A DNA stretch of 64,000 bases, taken from positions 3,289,001-3,353,000 of the forward strand of contig NZ_JACCBF010000001.1 of NCBI RefSeq assembly GCF_013409625.1, given 5' to 3'. The translations under genes were made by a program, and so were the position numbers. This document shows positions 8,429-17,344 of the stretch, piece after piece (the first letter of the stretch is position 1; each line of letters begins with the position of its first letter). This DNA comes from Nocardioides kongjuensis (GTDB taxonomy: Bacteria > Actinomycetota > Actinomycetes > Propionibacteriales > Nocardioidaceae). The notes beneath the pieces were generated by a model, which had not been told where the DNA came from, did not search any database, and saw nothing but the letters and a program-made list of their open reading frames with translations.

Positions 8429-9580
8429 TCACGGAGTGATGACGGCCGGGTCGGTGATCTCGCCGACCGACACCAGGCTCGCGCCCTCGAACCGGAGAAC
8501 CTGCACGGGCTTGACCACCTGCCGCCCGTCGGTGAACTTCGCCAGGGTGCCGGTGGCACCGGCGTGGTCGGAGGTGCCGACCAGCCCCTTGCGGATGTCG
8601 TCCGCGCTGGTCCCCGATGCTTCGGCGGCATCGAGGATCAGCTTCACGGCGTCGTACGACGACGCGGCCACCATGTCCGCAGGGAAGTCGTTGGCCTCGG
8701 CGAAGTCCGCCAGGAAGGTCGTGGTCGCCGTCGCGTCGGCGTCGCGGTTGAGGTTGGTGGTGATCTTCGTGCCGTCGGCGAGGTCGCCGATCGACTCGAG
8801 GAAACCGGCCGAGTCGATGCCTTCGGTGCTCAGCACGGGCAGGTCCACGCCGGACTTCCGCAGGGCGCGGAAGAACTGGGTTCCCTCCGCGACGTACTGG
8901 ACGAGGTAGATCGCGTCGGCGCCGGCGTCGACGGCGCGACGAACGATCGAGTCGAAGTCCTTCTCACCGAACTCGTTCTTGTCGACGGAGACGACGTCCA
9001 GCCCGCTCTCCTCCGCCTGGTCGCTGAACCCGTCCACGAGTGCGTTGCCGAAGTCGTTGTCGATCGCGATGATCGCGGGCTTCCTCACCCCGTCCTGGGC
9101 GAGCTGGACGGCGCCGGCGCGGCCCTGCACCTCACCGTCGAAGTCCTGCTGGAAGACGAAGTCGCCGGTCTCGGGGATGCCCGGGTTGACGGCGTACGCA
9201 GACACGAGCGGGACCTCGTTCCGCTGGAAGATGGTCGCCGCCGCGAGGGTCTGCGGGCTGTAGGAACCGCTGACCGCCGCGACGACCCGGTCCTGGGACA
9301 CCAGCTTGGTCGCGATCACGGCGCCCTGCTTGGGGTCGCTGGCGTCGTCGTAGGTGATCAGCTCGACCTTCCTGCCGTCGATGCCACCGTCCGCGTTCGC
9401 CTGGGCGACGGCGAGCTTCGCGCCGGCCAGGGCGCTGCGTCCGTCCGAGGACCCGAACCCGGACGATGGCGCGAAGAAGCCGATCTTGAGCGTGTCGCCG
9501 CCGGACTCACCTCCCGAGCAGGCGGTCGTCGCGGCCAGCAGCGCGACGAGCGTGCCAGCCATCACAGAGCGGATTCGCAT
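8429..9580 (-). CDS. Substrate-binding lipoprotein of a branched-chain-type ABC transporter
   Basis: A 383-residue type I periplasmic-binding-fold lipoprotein. The lipobox LAATTAC places Cys near residue 21. The mature chain begins with KIGFFAPSSGFGSSDG, the usual ligand-loop region, and has the middle motif VVAAVSGSYSPQTLAAA. The ATG at 9580 has a good Shine-Dalgarno (AAAGGAG, 5 nt upstream). It is the first gene of the transporter operon and is divergent from a PucR-type regulator, which probably controls it. The ligand cannot be told from sequence; nearby acyl-CoA genes suggest a carboxylate or amino acid. Confidence 0.88.
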   Translation of the reverse strand: MRIRSVMAGTLVALLAATTACSGGESGGDTLKIGFFAPSSGFGSSDGRSALAGAKLAVAQANADGGIDGRKVELITYDDASDPKQGAVIATKLVSQDRVVAAVSGSYSPQTLAAATIFQRNEVPLVSAYAVNPGIPETGDFVFQQDFDGEVQGRAGAVQLAQDGVRKPAIIAIDNDFGNALVDGFSDQAEESGLDVVSVDKNEFGEKDFDSIVRRAVDAGADAIYLVQYVAEGTQFFRALRKSGVDLPVLSTEGIDSAGFLESIGDLADGTKITTNLNRDADATATTTFLADFAEANDFPADMVAASSYDAVKLILDAAEASGTSADDIRKGLVGTSDHAGATGTLAKFTDGRQVVKPVQVLRFEGASLVSVGEITDPAVITP

Positions 9581-9620
9581 GCGTACTCCTTTGTTCGAGG
9601 TCGCGGACGACCCGGGTTGA

Positions 9621-9642
9621 GGGACGTCTGGGTCGACGTCCC
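9621..9642. promoter_or_regulatory. Inverted repeat between transporter operon and PucR-type gene
   Basis: Perfect 8-base arms GGGACGTC (9621-9628) and GACGTCCC (9635-9642) with a 6-nt spacer in the 133-bp divergent promoter region. It is a candidate operator for the adjacent PucR-type regulator. The 18-bp arm-plus-spacer geometry suits a dimer. Confidence 0.5.
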
Positions 9643-9713
9643 GACCGGTCGAGGCACACCGCCGCGACCGCTGTCCTCCTTCAGTGGCGATCGCCGTCCG
9701 GCACAATGCGGCC

Positions 9714-11195
9714 ATGCCCGTGGTGCTGCGCGACCTGCTCGACGAGCCCAACCTGCAGGTGCGGGCGGTCGTCCTTCCGGAGGGCGCAGCCGACCAGCCG
9801 ATCAGCTGGCTCTCGACGACCGAGCTCCCGGACCCGGTGCCGTTCCTGCGCGGCCAGGAACTGGTGATGACCACCGCCCTGCTCGACCGCTCTCCCGAGG
9901 AGTGGCACGACCTGGCGACCCGCCTCGCCGCGGTGCCGGTCACGGCGATCTGCCTCGGGATCGGCCTGGTCCACGACGAGCCGCCCGCGCACCTGGTCGC
10001 CGCGGCGCGGGACGCAGGGCTGCCCCTCGTCGTCTCGCCGGTCGAGGTGCCCTTCATCGCGATCAGCCACTGGCTGGCCGACCAGATCTACGCCGAGACC
10101 TATGCCGCGGTGCAGACCAATCTCCAGGTGCAGGACCGACTGGTCCGGGAGCTGTTGTCCCGACGCGGCATCGACGGCATGCTCGGCGAGCTGCGCCGCC
10201 GCCTCGGCCTCGATGCAGTGGTCCTGGCCGAGCCCAGCGGGCACGTCCTGCATCGCTCGCCCAAGAGCTCGCGCTGGACCCCGGTGGCGGGCGAGGACAC
10301 CGAGGAGGGGAGCTCCGCGTCGTCCGAGGTCCTCGTGGACGACGTCCCGGTGGCCGTCCTGCACACCGTCCCGGCTCCGACCCATGCAGGCGTGCTTCCG
10401 TTCGCCGCCACGGTGCTGGGCCTGGAGCTGGCCCGCGAGCAGGCCTTCCTGACCGGCCGCCGGGAGCTGCTCGGCCAGGTCCTCGAGGACGTGTTGCACG
10501 GCCTGGTCTCCGACCACGCGGCACGGAACCGACTGCGGCGGCTGGGCGTCCAGGCCGACGCGGCCCAGACCATGGTCGTCGCGCTGCTGGACGACAGCCC
10601 CGACCGGCTCCGCCGCGTGCCGTGGGAGCTGCGATCGGTTCTCGCGCGCGAGGGCGACGCCCTTCCCACCGCACTCCTGGAGGATGCGGTCGCGGTCGTC
10701 GTGCCCGACGGAGTCGACGCCGCCGCAGTGGCGGACGATCTGCGCGAGCAGCTGCTCCGAGCGCGCCACCAGCCTGCGATCGGGCTGGGCGCTGCGCGTC
10801 GCGGGGTGGCCGGCCTGCGACTCGGCTACTACGAGGCCAGGCAGGCTGCCGTGCCCGACGGGGTGGGCCGTTCCGCGCCCCTGTCGCTCACGGGGCTCCT
10901 CCTCGGGAACCTCGACCTGCCGCTCGCGGAGCTCGGGCAGGAGGTCCTCGGCCCGCTGCTCGATCGCGACGACCAGGCCGGCAACCACCTGCTTCTCACC
11001 CTGCGCACCTACCTGGCCCACGACTGCGTCCCCAGCGCCACCGCTGCTGCGATGGTGATCCACCGCAACACGCTTCGCTACCGGCTGGAGCAGGTCGAGC
11101 AGCTCCTCGGCCGCGATCTCGACCGACTCACGGACCGCATGGAGCTCGCCCTCGCGCTCGCCGCGCTGGACGCGGCGGGGGGTTCCGGCTCGTAG
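9714..11195 (+). CDS. PucR family transcriptional regulator
   Basis: A 493-residue protein with the PucR layout. The N-terminal PucR domain (about 1-120) has the conserved ISWLSTTELPDPVPFLRGQELVMTT region in pieces. A central GGDEF-like sensor region follows. The C-terminal helix-turn-helix has YLAHDCVPSATAAAMVIHRN and RYRLEQVEQLLG. The ATG at 9714 is chosen because CACAAT sits 6 nt upstream (leaderless). PucR proteins commonly activate catabolic operons in response to their substrate. Candidate targets are the divergent transporter and the acyl-CoA dehydrogenase/CoA-transferase pair downstream. Confidence 0.85.
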   Translation: MPVVLRDLLDEPNLQVRAVVLPEGAADQPISWLSTTELPDPVPFLRGQELVMTTALLDRSPEEWHDLATRLAAVPVTAICLGIGLVHDEPPAHLVAAARDAGLPLVVSPVEVPFIAISHWLADQIYAETYAAVQTNLQVQDRLVRELLSRRGIDGMLGELRRRLGLDAVVLAEPSGHVLHRSPKSSRWTPVAGEDTEEGSSASSEVLVDDVPVAVLHTVPAPTHAGVLPFAATVLGLELAREQAFLTGRRELLGQVLEDVLHGLVSDHAARNRLRRLGVQADAAQTMVVALLDDSPDRLRRVPWELRSVLAREGDALPTALLEDAVAVVVPDGVDAAAVADDLREQLLRARHQPAIGLGAARRGVAGLRLGYYEARQAAVPDGVGRSAPLSLTGLLLGNLDLPLAELGQEVLGPLLDRDDQAGNHLLLTLRTYLAHDCVPSATAAAMVIHRNTLRYRLEQVEQLLGRDLDRLTDRMELALALAALDAAGGSGS

Positions 11196-11221
11196 CCCGC
11201 CCCGCGGGCCCGGCTGCGTGC

Positions 11222-12358
11222 TCATGCGAGCAGGTGGCGAGCCATGACGACCCGCTGGATCTGGTTGGTGCCCTCGTAGATCTGCGTGATCTTCGCGTCG
11301 CGCATCATGCGCTCGACCGGGAAGTCCCGGGTGTAGCCGTATCCACCCAGGAGCTGCACCGCGTCGGTCGTCACGGCCATGGCCGTGTCCGATGCCAGGC
11401 ACTTGGCGGCCGCACCGAAGAAGGTGAGGTCATCGCTGCCCGCCTCGCTGCGCGCGGCCGCGGCGTAGACCATCTGCCGCGCCGCCTCGACCTTCATGCC
11501 CATGTCGGCGACCATGAACTGGATGCCCTGGAAGTCGGCGATCGCCCGGCCGAACTGCCGGCGCTCCTTGATGTAGGCGACCGCCGCATCCAGCGCACCC
11601 TGGGCGATGCCGACCGCCTCGGCCCCGATCGAGACCCGGGTGTGGTCGAGGGTCCCGAGCGCGACCCGCATGCCCCGGCCCCGCTCGCCGATCAGGCGGT
11701 CCACGGGGACGCGACAGTTCTCGAAGTAGACCTCGCGGGTGACGGAGCCCTTGAGTCCCATCTTGCGCTCCGGCTCGCCGTAGGAGATGCCCGGGTCGTC
11801 GGCGTGCACGATGAACGCCGAGAGCGAGCGCGAGCCCTGGCCCGGGTCGCTCACCGCGAAGACCACGAGGTAGCGGGCGATCCCGGCCGAGGTGATCCAC
11901 GTCTTCACGCCGTTGAGTACCCACGAGTCACCGTCGAGCCGCGCGCTCGTGCGCATGGCCGCGACGTCGCTGCCCGCCTCGCGCTCGCTGATCGCGTAGG
12001 CCATCAACGCCTCGCCGGACGCGATCTCGGGCAGGTACCGCTGCCGCTGGTCCTCGCTGGCGTAGTGCAGGAGCGGGACCACGCCCAGCTTGTTGGAGGT
12101 GATGATCGCGCAGCTGGACGCGCAGACCCGGGCGACCTCCTCCACGGTGATCGCGGAGGCGATCGCGTCCACGCCGTCACCGCCGTACTGCTCGGGGATG
12201 CCGGGCGCGTGGAGGCCCGCAGCGACCAGGACGTCGTAGCTCTCCTGGGGGAACACGGCGGCCTCGTCGACCGCGGCGGCGCGGGGCGCCAGCTTCTCGG
12301 TGCTGACGCGGCGCGCCGCGGCGCGGAGCTCGTGGTGGACGTCATCGAGGAGGTACAT
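11222..12358 (-). CDS. Acyl-CoA dehydrogenase
   Basis: A 378-residue FAD enzyme of the short-chain acyl-CoA dehydrogenase group. FAD and substrate motifs include [15 protein letters not shown] and WITSAG, and the C-terminal [13 protein letters not shown] contains the catalytic Glu. It oxidises an acyl-CoA to enoyl-CoA with electron-transfer flavoprotein. The ATG at 12358 matches the family N-terminus; an ATG at 12394 would add 12 residues. It is divergent from a CoA-transferase, so the pair probably activates and oxidises one carboxylic acid, perhaps the cargo of the neighbouring transporter. Confidence 0.88.
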   Translation of the reverse strand: MYLLDDVHHELRAAARRVSTEKLAPRAAAVDEAAVFPQESYDVLVAAGLHAPGIPEQYGGDGVDAIASAITVEEVARVCASSCAIITSNKLGVVPLLHYASEDQRQRYLPEIASGEALMAYAISEREAGSDVAAMRTSARLDGDSWVLNGVKTWITSAGIARYLVVFAVSDPGQGSRSLSAFIVHADDPGISYGEPERKMGLKGSVTREVYFENCRVPVDRLIGERGRGMRVALGTLDHTRVSIGAEAVGIAQGALDAAVAYIKERRQFGRAIADFQGIQFMVADMGMKVEAARQMVYAAAARSEAGSDDLTFFGAAAKCLASDTAMAVTTDAVQLLGGYGYTRDFPVERMMRDAKITQIYEGTNQIQRVVMARHLLA

Positions 12359-12426
12359 GGCTTCGCTTTCGACGGGGACCGGTGCGGCACCCATTCACCC
12401 GTTCGTGACGGGACTCACGCAATGTG

Positions 12427-12463
12427 CAAGTGCCCGACACGAAACGCAATGATTGGGCACTTG
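12427..12463. promoter_or_regulatory. Long inverted repeat between acyl-CoA dehydrogenase and CoA-transferase genes
   Basis: Perfect 9-base arms CAAGTGCCC (12427-12435) and GGGCACTTG (12455-12463) with a 19-nt spacer. Extending outward, TGTnCAAGTGCCC mirrors GGGCACTTGnACA. The half-site spacing is about 28 bp, near three helical turns, as expected for two dimers or an activator array. It lies in the divergent promoter, and the PucR-type regulator at 9714 is the nearest candidate. Confidence 0.6.
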
Positions 12464-12562
12464 AACATGGCCTGCCGGGACGGCCGGTTCCTACGGTTGC
12501 CGCGCTCGGGACGGTCGTACGGATCGCCCCGGGATCCCTGAGGAACGACGAGGAGGACGACG

Positions 12563-13726
12563 ATGCCGCTGCTGACCGACGTGAAGGTGCTCGACCTGAG
12601 CCGGGTGCTGGCCGGCCCCTACTGCACCTCCCTGCTGAGGGGCCTGGGCGCCGACGTCGTCAAGGTCGAGGGCCTCCACGGCGACGACGCCCGGCACCTC
12701 GGCCCCTTCCGCGACGGCGAGAGCGTCTACTTCGCGCAGCTCAACCACGGCAAGCGCAGCATCGCGCTGAACCTGAAGGACGCCGACGACCACGCCACCT
12801 TGCTGGATCTGGCCCGCGCCGCCGACGTGGTGGTCGAGAACTTCCGCCCGGGCGTGGCGACGCGGCTCGGCATCGACCACGCGGCGTTGAGCGCGATCAA
12901 CCCGCGCCTGGTGTACGCCAGCATCTCGGGCTTCGGCCAGGACGGTCCGCTCGCCCACGCCCCGGCCTACGACCTGGTGGTCCAGGCCATGTCGGGCCTG
13001 ATGGAGGGCACAGGGACCGCGGAGGGCGGACCGACCCGGGTGGGCGAGTCGGTCGGCGACGTCATCGCCGGCCTCCACGCCGCCTGGGGCGTCACGGCCG
13101 CACTCTTCGAGCGCGAGCGGACCGGCGTCGGGCGTCACGTGGACGTCGCGATGTTCGACTCGCTCGTCTCCTTGCAGGTCACCGCGATGAGCATCCTGAC
13201 CGCGACCGGTGCGCTGCCGGGCCGCGTCGGCAACCGGCACCCCGTCTCCGCACCCTTCGACACCTACCCGTCCAAGGACGGACTGGTCGCGATCGCGGTG
13301 GCCAACGACAGCGTGTTCGCACGGTTCTGCACGCTCGTCGGTCACCCGGAGGCCGCGAACGATCCGCGCTTCGCGGACGACGGGTCCCGGACCGCGCACC
13401 GGGTCGACATCGAGGAGCTCGCGACGTCGTGGTCGACCCGGTTGACGACCGACGAGGCCGTCGCCCGGGCCGAGGAGGCGGGAGTGCCCGCGGCGCCGAT
13501 CTGGGACCTGGCTCAGGCACTCGCCAGCGAGCAGGCGACGCACCGCGGGCTGGTCGACCACTTCGAGCACCCGGTGCTGGGACGGACACCCTTCCTCACG
13601 CAGCCGCTGCGCTTCCCCGGTTCGGGCGAGGGGCGCGCCACGGTCACCGCCTCCAGCCCGGACCTGGGCGCGGACCGCGACACCGTCCTGGCGGACTGGC
13701 TCGACGTCGTCCGCGTCGAGGCCTGA
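12563..13726 (+). CDS. CaiB/BaiF family CoA-transferase
   Basis: A 387-residue type III CoA-transferase. It has the N-terminal VLDLSRVLAGPYCTSLL, DVVKVE, the block VVENFRPGVATRLGID, and APAYDLVVQAMSGLM, whose Asp (137) aligns with the family's catalytic aspartate position. It moves CoA between carboxylic acids. The ATG at 12563 has a strong Shine-Dalgarno (GAGGAGGA). With the divergent acyl-CoA dehydrogenase it may activate a dicarboxylic or branched acid before oxidation; the true substrate is unknown. Confidence 0.87.
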   Translation: MPLLTDVKVLDLSRVLAGPYCTSLLRGLGADVVKVEGLHGDDARHLGPFRDGESVYFAQLNHGKRSIALNLKDADDHATLLDLARAADVVVENFRPGVATRLGIDHAALSAINPRLVYASISGFGQDGPLAHAPAYDLVVQAMSGLMEGTGTAEGGPTRVGESVGDVIAGLHAAWGVTAALFERERTGVGRHVDVAMFDSLVSLQVTAMSILTATGALPGRVGNRHPVSAPFDTYPSKDGLVAIAVANDSVFARFCTLVGHPEAANDPRFADDGSRTAHRVDIEELATSWSTRLTTDEAVARAEEAGVPAAPIWDLAQALASEQATHRGLVDHFEHPVLGRTPFLTQPLRFPGSGEGRATVTASSPDLGADRDTVLADWLDVVRVEA

Positions 13727-13769
13727 CGGACCTCGCGCAGCACGGCGGCCTCACCTCGGGCAGGACGAG

Positions 13770-14750
13770 TCAGGACCCCAGGAACCGGGAGGCGTTGCCC
13801 CAGCGCAGGGCGGCACGGTCGGACTCGCTGAGGAAGTCCGCGTCGTCGACCACCTTGCCGACCGGGCGCTCTCCCAGCGGGTAGGGGTAGTCGCTGCCGA
13901 CCATCACCTGGGACACGCCCATGGTGTCGACGAGGGTGCGCAGCGCCCGCGGGTCGAAGACCACGCTGTCGACGCTGAACCGGTCGACGTACGCCGAGGG
14001 CGGCTGTGCCGAGGTGGCGATGACGTCGCCGCGGCGGTGCCAGGCGTTCTCGAAGCGCCCCAGCCAGAAGGGGAACGAGCCGCCGCCGTGGGCGAAGCAG
14101 ATCCGCAGCGAGTCCGGCACCTTGTCGAACACGCCGCCCAGGATCATCGCGAGCACCGAGAGATGGGTCTCGGCGGGCATCCCGGCCAGCCATCGCGCCA
14201 TCCACCGGTCCAGCCGGGGCGAGGTGTGCATGTCCCAGGGGTGCACGAAGACCGGGACTCCCGAGTCGGCGGCGTGCTGGAGGAAGGTGATGATGCCCGC
14301 GTCGTCGAGGTCGCGATCACCCACGTGGTTGCCGATCTCGACGCCCCGGTGCCCGGCGGCGACGGCGCGGTCGAGCTCGACGCACGCCAGGTCCGGGTCC
14401 TGGAGCGGGACCTGGCAGAACGGCACCAGGCGCTCACCGCCGGGCGCGCAGATCTCCAGCGCCAGGTCGTTGAAGATCCGGCAGACGGCGGCAGCCTCGG
14501 CCCCGGGCAGGTCGTAGGAGAAGAAGACCGGCGTCGGCGAGACGACCTGCCGGGCGACGCCGTCCGCGTCCATGTCAGCGAGCCGCACCCCGGCGTCCCA
14601 GCAGTCGTCCTGGACGCGCCGGAACTCGGAGTCACCGACGAGGATCATCGCGTCGCGCTCGGAGTCGATCCGCAGCCAGGGCTGTCCCGGGCCGAGGTCC
14701 GGCCAGCCACGGGGGACGTAGTGGGTGTGGACGTCGACGGTGCCGCCCAC
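13770..14750 (-). CDS. nbaD: 2-amino-3-carboxymuconate-6-semialdehyde decarboxylase (ACMSD)
   Basis: A 326-residue zinc amidohydrolase-fold decarboxylase. Metal ligands are visible as VDVHTH (H8, H10), FVHPWDMH (H170 region), AHGGG (H221) and GSDYPYP (D287). It converts aminocarboxymuconate semialdehyde, the product of 3-hydroxyanthranilate dioxygenase, to 2-aminomuconate semialdehyde. This diverts the intermediate from quinolinate toward catabolism. The GTG start at 14750 lies 3 bp after the dioxygenase stop. It is the last gene of the six-gene LysR-controlled operon. Confidence 0.9.
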   Translation of the reverse strand: MGGTVDVHTHYVPRGWPDLGPGQPWLRIDSERDAMILVGDSEFRRVQDDCWDAGVRLADMDADGVARQVVSPTPVFFSYDLPGAEAAAVCRIFNDLALEICAPGGERLVPFCQVPLQDPDLACVELDRAVAAGHRGVEIGNHVGDRDLDDAGIITFLQHAADSGVPVFVHPWDMHTSPRLDRWMARWLAGMPAETHLSVLAMILGGVFDKVPDSLRICFAHGGGSFPFWLGRFENAWHRRGDVIATSAQPPSAYVDRFSVDSVVFDPRALRTLVDTMGVSQVMVGSDYPYPLGERPVGKVVDDADFLSESDRAALRWGNASRFLGS

Positions 14751-14753
14751 GGC

Positions 14754-15275
14754 TCAGCCCTTTCCGGGGTGGAGCGCACCGCAGCTCGTGCAGGTGCGCG
14801 CCTCCTCGGAGGCGTAGAACTGCTCGAAGACGGGCGGCAGGTCGGCGACGATGTCGCGCACCTGGAGCTCGACCTCGTGGACCTGGTGGTGGCAGGACTC
14901 GCAGAACCACACGAACTTCTCGAGCGTGCCCTCCTCGCGGATCCGCTCGATCACGATGCCGATCGACCCCTCCTCGGGGCGCTGCGGCGAGTGGTGCACG
15001 TTGCGCGGGAGCATCCACATGTCGCCCTCGCGGATGTCGACGCGGACGGGGCCCTCGTCGGTCATCAGGTTGACGTGCATGTTGCCCTTGACCTGGTAGA
15101 ACCACTCCTCGTAGGGGTCGAGGTGGAAGTCGGTGCGCTGGTTGGGGCCGCCGACCACCTGCACGATGAAGTCGCCCATCGGCTCCCACATCTGCCGGTT
15201 GTTCACCGGCGGCTTGAGCAGGTGCTCGTGCTCGGCGACCCACTTCTCGAAGTTGAAGACGGGTGGGATGTTCAT
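14754..15275 (-). CDS. nbaC: 3-hydroxyanthranilate 3,4-dioxygenase
   Basis: A 173-residue cupin dioxygenase that opens the ring of 3-hydroxyanthranilate. The catalytic residues match the bacterial enzyme in number: R47, H51, E57 and H95 for substrate and Fe(II), with R99 and E110. The C-terminal rubredoxin-like iron site is present as CESC (C125, C128) and CTSC (C162, C165). Length matches the bacterial family. ATG 15275 overlaps the previous gene's TGA. Confidence 0.94.
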   Translation of the reverse strand: MNIPPVFNFEKWVAEHEHLLKPPVNNRQMWEPMGDFIVQVVGGPNQRTDFHLDPYEEWFYQVKGNMHVNLMTDEGPVRVDIREGDMWMLPRNVHHSPQRPEEGSIGIVIERIREEGTLEKFVWFCESCHHQVHEVELQVRDIVADLPPVFEQFYASEEARTCTSCGALHPGKG

Positions 15276-15709
15276 GCGTCGTCCTTCCGGTCCGCGGTGC
15301 CGGGCAAGCAGGCGACCGCCTGGATCTCGATGAGCAGGTGCGGGTGCGGGAGCTGGTGGACCGCGACCGTCGTACGGGTCGGACCGTCGTGGTCGAAGAA
15401 CTCGGCGTAGGTCTCGTTGTAGCCGCCGAAGTCGTTCATGTTGACCAGGTACGTCGTGACCTGGACCAGGTCCTCGAGGCCGGCTCCGACGGCGGCGAGG
15501 ATGTCGCGGATGTTCTCGATCACGGCCCGGGTCTGCACCCGGATGTCGAGGTTCGTGACACCGAGGTCGTCGACCTCGACGCCGTCGAAGGTGTTGTCCG
15601 GTCGCCGGCTGCTCGTCCCGGACACGTAGGCGAAGCCGCCTGCGACCTTCACGTGCGGGAAGCGCCCCCGAGGCGTCGCCTTCCCGGCCACCAGGTGCGC
15701 CTCGCTCAT
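15272..15709 (-). CDS. nbaF: RidA-family 2-aminomuconate deaminase
   Basis: A 145-residue RidA/YjgF-fold protein. It has [20 protein letters not shown] and [29 protein letters not shown] segments, plus the family's C-terminal [14 protein letters not shown]. The position between the dioxygenase and the oxalocrotonate decarboxylase supports deamination of 2-aminomuconate to 4-oxalocrotonate plus ammonia, rather than generic enamine hydrolysis. It has 4-bp ATGA overlaps with both neighbours. Confidence 0.88.
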   Translation of the reverse strand: MSEAHLVAGKATPRGRFPHVKVAGGFAYVSGTSSRRPDNTFDGVEVDDLGVTNLDIRVQTRAVIENIRDILAAVGAGLEDLVQVTTYLVNMNDFGGYNETYAEFFDHDGPTRTTVAVHQLPHPHLLIEIQAVACLPGTADRKDDA

Positions 15710-16500
15710 CGTGCGCCCCCGATCGTGCAGGACACGCTGCCGAGCCCGGCCACGGTGGCCACGACCTGCGCCCCCGCCCGGTCGGGCAGGGGGGCAGCGG
15801 CCGTGGCGGCTCCGGCGAGGATGATCGATCCGGCCGGCGCCGGGACGCCGTGCTGCGACGCCAGTCGGGCGACCGCGGCGACGGCACGCAGCGGGTCGCC
15901 GAGGATGTCGCCCGTGGAGCCGGTCTCGGCGACCTCGCCGTCGATCTCGAGGGTCACCTCGAGGTCGGCGAGATCGAGGTCGGAGAGGACCGTCGCGAGG
16001 TCGCGCCACTCCCCGACCACGAATCCGGCGGCGGAGGTGTTGTCGGCGACGACGTCGGCGAGCGAGAACCGGAAGTCGCGGTAGCGGCTGTCGATGATCT
16101 CGAGCGCCGGTGCGACCTGTGCGACGGCCGCGAGCTGCTCGTCCGCCGGCGCCGCCGGATCGAGGTCGGCACCGAGGAGCAGCGCGATCTCCGGCTCGAC
16201 CCGCGGGTGGATGAAGCGGCTCCGGTCGATCTCGCCGCCGTCCTCGGTCTGCGTCTGCGCGGTCATCACGCCGAGGATGACGTCGGAGACGCCCATCTGC
16301 TCGGCCTTGGCCTTGCTGGTGAAGCCCAGCTTGACTCCGACGACCCGCTCCCCGCGCCCGACCCGGAGGGCGATGCCCTCGCGCTGGACGAGGTACGCGG
16401 ACTCCAGGTCGACCTCGGTGCCGGCGGTCAGCTGGACGATGGGCGCACGCCCGGTCCGGGCCCGGTCGAGCCGATCGGCCAGCTCGGCGATGTCGCTCAC
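15706..16500 (-). CDS. nbaG: 4-oxalocrotonate decarboxylase
   Basis: A 264-residue member of the fumarylacetoacetase-like hydratase/decarboxylase family. Family blocks include [15 protein letters not shown] and the metal site [14 protein letters not shown] followed by [14 protein letters not shown]. It should convert 4-oxalocrotonate to 2-oxopent-4-enoate. The GTG at 16500 is preceded by GAGGAGGAC. It overlaps the deaminase start by 4 bp. It is a paralogue of the next gene; assignment of decarboxylase versus hydratase follows family resemblance and order. Confidence 0.82.
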   Translation of the reverse strand: MSDIAELADRLDRARTGRAPIVQLTAGTEVDLESAYLVQREGIALRVGRGERVVGVKLGFTSKAKAEQMGVSDVILGVMTAQTQTEDGGEIDRSRFIHPRVEPEIALLLGADLDPAAPADEQLAAVAQVAPALEIIDSRYRDFRFSLADVVADNTSAAGFVVGEWRDLATVLSDLDLADLEVTLEIDGEVAETGSTGDILGDPLRAVAAVARLASQHGVPAPAGSIILAGAATAAAPLPDRAGAQVVATVAGLGSVSCTIGGAR

Positions 16501-16552
16501 GTGTCCTCCTCGATGTGGTGCGTGCTGTGGGGGCGGCGCGGGCGCCACGTCG

Positions 16553-17344
16553 TCATGCCGCCTCCCGCTCCACGAAGGTCGCGGTGAGCTCACCGAGACC
16601 GGCGATCCGCGCGTGGAAGGCTCCCGGGCCGATGACGGGGACAGCCTGTCCGACCGCTCCGGAGAGGACCACGTCACCGGCTCGCAGCGCAACACCCCTC
16701 GCCGCGAGCGCACGCGCGAGGGAGGTGACGGCGACGATCGGGTTGCCGGCGATCGCACCGGCGAGGTCGCCGTCGCGGCCGACCTCGGTGAGCACGGTGG
16801 TCGCGCCGACCAGGTCGACACCGGCCAGCGGGCGCGGGATGCTGCCGAGGACGAACGCCCCGCTCGAGGCGTTGTCGGCGACGGCCTCGGCCGGCGTGAC
16901 GTCCCAGCCGAAGATCCGCGAGTCGACGATCTCGATCGCCGGCAGCACGAAGTCGGTCGCCCGGATCACGTCGGCGACGGTCGGGCGCTCCAGGTCGAGG
17001 TCCCGCCCGAGCACGAACGCGACCCCGACGCCGACCCTCGGCTGGAGCAGGCTGTCGAGCGAGATCGGCTCGCGGTCGCCGTACGCCATGTCGTCGAAGA
17101 GGGTGCCGATGCCGGACGTGCTGTCTCCGACCAGGTGAAGCCTCGGGGCCGAGGACAGGCCGACCTTGTGTCCGACGACCCGGTGTCCGTTCTCCTCCCG
17201 GTACCGGCTGACCAGCGCCTGGACCCGGTAGGCCGCCGCGAGGTCGTCGGTGTCGATCAGGTCGCGCACGGGCTCGCACGGCTCGCCCCAGCGTGCGGCG
17301 TCGACCAGCCGCCAGGCGGCGTCGGTGATGTCGTCGTCGTTCAC
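16553..17344 (-). CDS. nbaH: 2-oxopent-4-enoate hydratase
   Basis: A 263-residue protein of the same fold as its downstream neighbour. It has VVGHKVGLSSAPRLHLVGDS, the metal-binding LLQPRVGVGVAFVLG and LPAIEIVDSRIFGWDV. Hydration of 2-oxopent-4-enoate gives 4-hydroxy-2-oxovalerate. The GTG at 17344 overlaps the dehydrogenase stop (GTGA). The ligand triad Glu-x-Glu of this family appears as GVGVAF here, so one acidic ligand position looks replaced compared with EPEIAL in the paralogue; this should be checked by alignment. Roles of the two paralogues could be swapped. Confidence 0.78.
   Translation of the reverse strand: MNDDDITDAAWRLVDAARWGEPCEPVRDLIDTDDLAAAYRVQALVSRYREENGHRVVGHKVGLSSAPRLHLVGDSTSGIGTLFDDMAYGDREPISLDSLLQPRVGVGVAFVLGRDLDLERPTVADVIRATDFVLPAIEIVDSRIFGWDVTPAEAVADNASSGAFVLGSIPRPLAGVDLVGATTVLTEVGRDGDLAGAIAGNPIVAVTSLARALAARGVALRAGDVVLSGAVGQAVPVIGPGAFHARIAGLGELTATFVEREAA

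Noticed and set aside
8393..12541. 1382-codon open frame on the plus strand
   Set aside because: Antisense to the transporter and PucR genes; composition is Arg/Ala/Gly-rich with no domain. It is a shadow of high third-position GC.
13570..13770. Possible terminator between the CoA-transferase and ACMSD
   Set aside because: Only a weak CCTGAC/GTCAGG pair was seen; too short for a call.
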